From positions 2,158,001 through 2,222,000 of the forward strand of contig NZ_AP022842.1 of assembly GCF_011398925.1 (NCBI RefSeq): 64,000 bases of DNA. Reading direction: 5' to 3'. The notes beneath the pieces are model-generated. The model made no database searches and had not been told where the DNA came from. It saw nothing but the letters and a program-made list of their open reading frames with translations. The stretch comes from Bacillus sp. KH172YL63. Its GTDB lineage: Bacteria; Bacillota; Bacilli; Bacillales; Bacillaceae_B. Shown here piece by piece: positions 60,291 through 64,000 of the stretch (positions are counted from its first letter, which is position 1; every line of letters starts with the position of its first letter). A program made the translations under genes and the position numbers.

Positions 60291-60403
60291 TACAATCACT
60301 CCTATTTCGTTTTGGTTTCACCCTTTATATAGGGAGATGGGAGTGAAAGGGACACCCTATGGATAATTTTTTATTAAAAAAACATTCGGGTGGGGTCCGA
60401 ATG
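60288..60403 (-). promoter_or_regulatory. Conserved leader, copy 2
   Basis: AGGAGTGATTGTA-ATG, CCAAAACGAAATA, a CCCTATATAAAG box at 60326-60341 and GTGTCCCTTTC are shared with the leader at 47329-47395. A CATTCGG-N7-CCGAATG hairpin at 60383-60403 is shared with the leader at 45621. Confidence 0.6.
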
Positions 60404-60439
60404 GTTAAAGGCGAATATATGAAATTGTTAAAACGCAGA

Positions 60440-60600
60440 ACTAAATTTATATCAAGCTTTCTGATGAAGGATATTATTAGCTCATCATCATAAATTCTAT
60501 TTTTCGGAAATTTCACTTCTTTTAACTCATTGGAATGATGGGTGTGATCTTTACAGTATTATTTCTGCCTTGATTAACATCAGCTCCACTTTTGGGGTAC
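60440..60600 (+). pseudogene. Remnant of a YcxB-like gene
   Basis: CTTTCTGATGAAGGATATTA reads LSDEGYY and matches the LSDEGYLEL start of the YcxB-like gene at 45840. It continues with NSIFRKFHFF and LIGMMGVIFTVLFL in broken frames, matching NMPYIRKMYAF and IITVLVTLCTL. Stops interrupt it. The rest of the gap to 60880 shows no gene. Confidence 0.5.
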
Positions 60601-60882
60601 AGTGCCTATTATAACGAGAATATTATGTGGTTTATGTACGTAAGGATTTTGAAAAGGAGATTGGAATATTGGATAATAGCTTAATGAGGAAAACACCTCC
60701 TACCAGAATCTTGCTATGGCCTGAGTTCACATCATTTGTTCTGATGCCTTTTCGATAAAGAAATTGTTAGTGATCCCTATTATGACCTACATATGCTGAA
60801 GAGAAAACGACCTGTCGAACGATTGCAACACTGGCTAGATGTATTGTAATTGGAGAATTAATTAATAGGAATAATTTTCAAA

Positions 60883-60922
60883 AATCAATCTAAGCCAGGC
60901 ATCCCCCTGGCTTAGATTGATT
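60883..60922 (-). terminator. Strong terminator of the Z1/DUF4420 operon
   Basis: AATCAATCTAAGCCAGG and its perfect complement form a 17-bp stem with a 6-base loop, with TTTT-rich DNA on the minus-strand side. It lies 46 bases after the nuclease gene stop. Confidence 0.88.
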
Positions 60923-60968
60923 CCAATAAGATCTAGTTCGGAAGAACCGATAATACCCATTAGACTAA

Positions 60969-61883
60969 CTAACTTATGTTTTTCTCTATCTCAATGTGTT
61001 CAATTAGATGTTCACTAAGGATCATTAATGGTAATTTGTATGTTAACTCCATTGGCCCACTAACAATCGGCTGACGCGGAAATCTTTCTTGAACCGAATA
61101 TACGTCTTCTGTTAAAAGCATGAACCGATGGCTAGTTTCTTCAGAAGGCAATTCTCCCACATAGGATAGCAAATCATAAAATTCATGTAAATCATCCACT
61201 GACAATAATGGTGTAATTTGATCAATCAAATCATATAAAGATTCACCTTCGTCGTGCTCAATGAAGTGTAATACAGATAAAAACAGTTCACCATTATAAT
61301 GAAGTTGCTCCACTCCATTTATTTTAATTACTTCCTTTGAGGTGACTAGACGAGATTTCACTTCTCGATGATAGCTTTCACAATGAAAATCATGATGGTC
61401 TCCGTATGGTCCCCTCCAACAGGAAAGGGAATTACCTTTTTGCAGGTAATTTAAAAGCGTTTTCAATTCACCAAGGAGCCCAAGCTGTTTTTCCTTGCCC
61501 ATAACCTCATCAGAATTACTCCGATAATATGAAACCCAGCGCAACAACTGATGAAGCAGCCATACCACATACCTTTCTTCCTGATAATCTTCAAATAGGG
61601 TTCGATTATTGGGTTGTAAAAGATCTGCTGCTAGACTAAGCAGCAGATCACTGTCCTGATAGGAAGACATAAGCGTGAAAGTATGGATGTCGATTTTAGA
61701 TTTTATCCCTTTACAAGAAATAACAGGAAATTTGTATTCATTTCCGAACGTAAATTGGATAAAAACATAGGTGGCTCCATCGCCTATCAAAACATGGACA
61801 GGTACGCCGGGAATCTTCCGGTAATAAATACGGCGCCCATCTCCTTTTACCTCATCCAGTAGATGACTCAGTTCCATTTTCAT
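60969..61883 (-). CDS. PD-(D/E)XK motif protein (DUF4420)
   Basis: A 304-residue soluble protein with the nuclease core HREVKSRLVTSKEVIKINGVEQL (E-x-K, about residues 171-190) typical of the DUF4420/PF14390 family. Upstream, FIQFTFGNEYKFPVISCKGIKSKI and LGELKTLLNYL supply the other fold elements. In known operons it accompanies a Z1 helicase and a MutL-like ATPase in restriction-modification-like systems. It overlaps the Z1 gene by 32 bases and is the last gene of the operon. Confidence 0.85.
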   Translation of the reverse strand: MKMELSHLLDEVKGDGRRIYYRKIPGVPVHVLIGDGATYVFIQFTFGNEYKFPVISCKGIKSKIDIHTFTLMSSYQDSDLLLSLAADLLQPNNRTLFEDYQEERYVVWLLHQLLRWVSYYRSNSDEVMGKEKQLGLLGELKTLLNYLQKGNSLSCWRGPYGDHHDFHCESYHREVKSRLVTSKEVIKINGVEQLHYNGELFLSVLHFIEHDEGESLYDLIDQITPLLSVDDLHEFYDLLSYVGELPSEETSHRFMLLTEDVYSVQERFPRQPIVSGPMELTYKLPLMILSEHLIEHIEIEKNIS

Positions 61884-64000
61884 TTAAGATATCCTTCCTT
61901 ACATTCGAGTCATTTCGAAGAGCATTAAAAATCTGTTGATATTTTTCTCGGTACACTTGATTCACACGCTGATCAGCACGATTGTTCGGCTTCGGCAAAA
62001 GCAAATGATAACCAATTGCTGGGGTATCAATTCCCTGGATCCCGTGTTTTTTTCTAAGCGTTTTATTAATGCTCTCCATATCAAAAACGTATATCAAGAA
62101 TAAAGCTCTCGGTCCTGATGCACTTTCCCACCTTACCTTACTTACCACTTTTGATTCTGGCGTGGCCCTATCCTGGAAGGAGGTGCCACTTCGCTCTTCA
62201 ACTATTTTGATTTCCTTGTCAGTTAAACCGTATTGATAATGTCGCACAGTTACAGCCCGTCCCCTTGACAATTCAAATATGCCCGCTTCTTGGCTGAATG
62301 TTAATTCTTTTCGTTCTGCAGGTACTACATCTATCTGATTCGCAAAGGAAATACTTTCACTTGCACCATTTTTTTTCATGGTGACTATACCAACATCAAC
62401 ACTACTCAACTGACCACTCTCATGGAGAGCTTTTAACCTCATAGCCAGCTGCTCTCCGGGTAAACTACGATTGTTTCCGATATTAGGCCATTGATCTATC
62501 CATTTAGAAAATGTTTTAACGCGTACTTCACGATATAGATATACACCGTCTTGTTTTTCTGGCTTCCCAAGCTCATTTATAAGGATATCCACTCTTTCCT
62601 TACGAGCCTTTAAGCTTTCATTATCCAGAGGGAATATCGCGTCGTCGTAATCTGCTCGTATGTTTAGATTTCCGCTGGTAGATGTACTGTGTAGCATTTT
62701 GTTGCGTGCAGTCGGCAAAATCCCTCTTGTTTCTTCAATTGCAAATCCATATTGGAGCGGAGTTTTGCCCTGGCTACACATTTGATGAAACTGCTCAAAT
62801 AGTTGCATAGTAATACCCGTTGCATAACACATCACATGTAATACTGTCTTGGTTGTAAATAATCTAATAAGATCCTTATACATTTCGTGGTAGCCAAACC
62901 ATCTGCAGCATTGAAGCATTAAATCAGCCTGGGAACTTTGTCTTGTAAAGTAACTGACAGATAAACCTTTTAAAGTATAACCCCTTGATAAAATAGTTCC
63001 TCCAACAGCTATTACATGAAGGCCCTCTGGATATAAGTCAAAATTTAAAACATCCGTGCTATCAGAATTAACCATGACAACCTTAGCACGTCTGCTAACT
63101 AAATACTCTTTTACGGCATCCATGACTTCATGGTTCGAAAAGCCCAAGTCATAATTTTGTAATCCGTGCTGTTCTTGGTACTTATTTACCTTTTGGTTCT
63201 TTTTTATAGACTGTGCATAAATATCCTTTATTGCCTCCCAAAATTGAGCAGCTCTTCCAGAACTATTACTAACGTCTATAACCAATTCATCTAGATACTG
63301 GTTTAATAGCTTTACAACACTTTTATGTGGTTTTTTCCTAACGTTTGTGTGAACCAGCATCGTATGATGATTGTTTTCATAGCCACGAAGGACACTGACA
63401 CCACCGTTAAATAAAAATTGGTGCAGCGCCCTCTTTAAACTAGGCGGAATGGATAACATCTCACCCTTTACCCCAAAATACTCGATCTCGTCACCATCGT
63501 ATTCTTCGATTTCTTCAATGTAAGGCAATAAGCCTGCCTTGGATTTAGGTGTTCCAAAGAAATGAGTGTACCCAATATAGTTGGTAGGTGGACTTATGCA
63601 TTGGATAAAATGCCTTGGAAATAGATCGAATTCTACTAGATTCCGATCAGGTGGGTTGTTCGAAATAAAAATATTGGCAAATGGGGTCGCGGTATAGCCA
63701 ATATAAATACTTCGATCAAACAAATCCAGAAGCTCCCTTATACCTCGGTTTGTTTCGGTTGTTTCACCATTATCCTTTGTATTGAGGCTATAGTAATCAC
63801 ACTCATCATCCATAACCACTAATGTAACTTTACGGCACCTATTTGACGGTTTATGGAAAAACTCTTGGGACTTAAACCAGCCAGTAAGCGTTTGAAGCAC
63901 GTTTGGAAGTTTTTTGATAATAAAAAGGTACTTTTTCCCCGGTTCGTAGCGCGTTACATGGGACCAATATGTAGAAAAGTCTCCACTTTGTAAGACAAGC
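61852..64000 (-). CDS. Z1-domain helicase/endonuclease, 5' end cut by window edge
   Basis: The frame is open to the right edge, giving over 716 residues. It contains the superfamily II motifs LVVMDDECDYYSLN (Walker B) and YIGYTATPFANIFI (motif III), then the Z1 domain region with VIAVGGTILSRGYTLKGLSVSYFTRQSSQADLMLQCCRWFGYH (motifs V-VI). Such enzymes form a defence operon with DUF4420 and MutL/MORC-like ATPases. The N-terminal part and earlier genes lie outside. It overlaps the nuclease gene. Confidence 0.9.
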   Translation of the reverse strand, partial: LVLQSGDFSTYWSHVTRYEPGKKYLFIIKKLPNVLQTLTGWFKSQEFFHKPSNRCRKVTLVVMDDECDYYSLNTKDNGETTETNRGIRELLDLFDRSIYIGYTATPFANIFISNNPPDRNLVEFDLFPRHFIQCISPPTNYIGYTHFFGTPKSKAGLLPYIEEIEEYDGDEIEYFGVKGEMLSIPPSLKRALHQFLFNGGVSVLRGYENNHHTMLVHTNVRKKPHKSVVKLLNQYLDELVIDVSNSSGRAAQFWEAIKDIYAQSIKKNQKVNKYQEQHGLQNYDLGFSNHEVMDAVKEYLVSRRAKVVMVNSDSTDVLNFDLYPEGLHVIAVGGTILSRGYTLKGLSVSYFTRQSSQADLMLQCCRWFGYHEMYKDLIRLFTTKTVLHVMCYATGITMQLFEQFHQMCSQGKTPLQYGFAIEETRGILPTARNKMLHSTSTSGNLNIRADYDDAIFPLDNESLKARKERVDILINELGKPEKQDGVYLYREVRVKTFSKWIDQWPNIGNNRSLPGEQLAMRLKALHESGQLSSVDVGIVTMKKNGASESISFANQIDVVPAERKELTFSQEAGIFELSRGRAVTVRHYQYGLTDKEIKIVEERSGTSFQDRATPESKVVSKVRWESASGPRALFLIYVFDMESINKTLRKKHGIQGIDTPAIGYHLLLPKPNNRADQRVNQVYREKYQQIFNALRNDSNVRKDILNENGTESSTG

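Noticed and set aside
60325..60516. Leftward open frame of 63 codons in the leader region
   Set aside because: It overlaps the conserved leader and the YcxB remnant and has no ribosome binding site.
44760..64000. Complete prophage
   Set aside because: Only a replication module and defence genes are seen; no capsid, tail, lysis or integrase genes in the window.

Overview
The window looks like a chromosomal segment of a Bacillaceae bacterium (Bacillus sensu lato; genus not resolved). It has AGGAGG-type ribosome binding sites, GTG/TTG starts with strong Shine-Dalgarno (SD) sequences, many lipobox lipoproteins, and families typical of that group (YhgE-like ABC-2 protein, SunI-like, YcxB-like, DUF3885, DUF2268). 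No rRNA or tRNA genes and no CRISPR array were seen.

Left part (1-13.5 kb): two tandem pairs of OppB/OppC-type ABC permeases (the last cut by the left edge), an ABC-2/YhgE-like membrane protein under a promoter bracketed by two TetR-type operators, a SUKH-family protein, a VOC protein and an MDR quinone oxidoreductase. These are followed by a complete arsenic resistance locus read leftwards: arsR-arsB-arsC, a terminator, then arsD-arsA-dual-specificity phosphatase-HesB/IscA-like protein. ArsR senses arsenite, ArsC reduces arsenate, ArsD passes arsenite to ArsA, and ArsA can energise ArsB.

Middle part (13.5-44 kb): mostly single genes. It holds many small lipoproteins and membrane proteins, a nitroreductase with a near-consensus Fur box, a YVTN beta-propeller, three GNAT acetyltransferases, an ECF sigma factor operon with a membrane protein and an ABC exporter, a DMT transporter, an SDR oxidoreductase, a secreted HNH nuclease followed by a small unknown protein, a PP2C-like phosphatase and VOC proteins. 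Between them lie three kinds of repeats: arrays of 20-21 bp units (three loci), about 130 bp palindromic GC-rich elements, and short REP-like hairpins clustered at 39.9-44 kb.

Right part (44-64 kb): a defence- and phage-flavoured island. It contains a complete type II Wadjet operon (jetABCD), a divergent toxin-antitoxin pair, a protein with three Ltp-type (superinfection exclusion) repeats, an SPP1-like phage replication module (initiator-like winged helix protein, G39P-like protein, DnaB-type helicase), and at the right edge a Z1-type helicase with a DUF4420 PD-(D/E)XK nuclease. The initiator-like gene is present three times in the same orientation (one intact, one with an N-terminal nonsense codon, one decayed), all with the same leader. 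Two of the copies flank the Wadjet operon. No integrase or virion genes were recognised inside the window.
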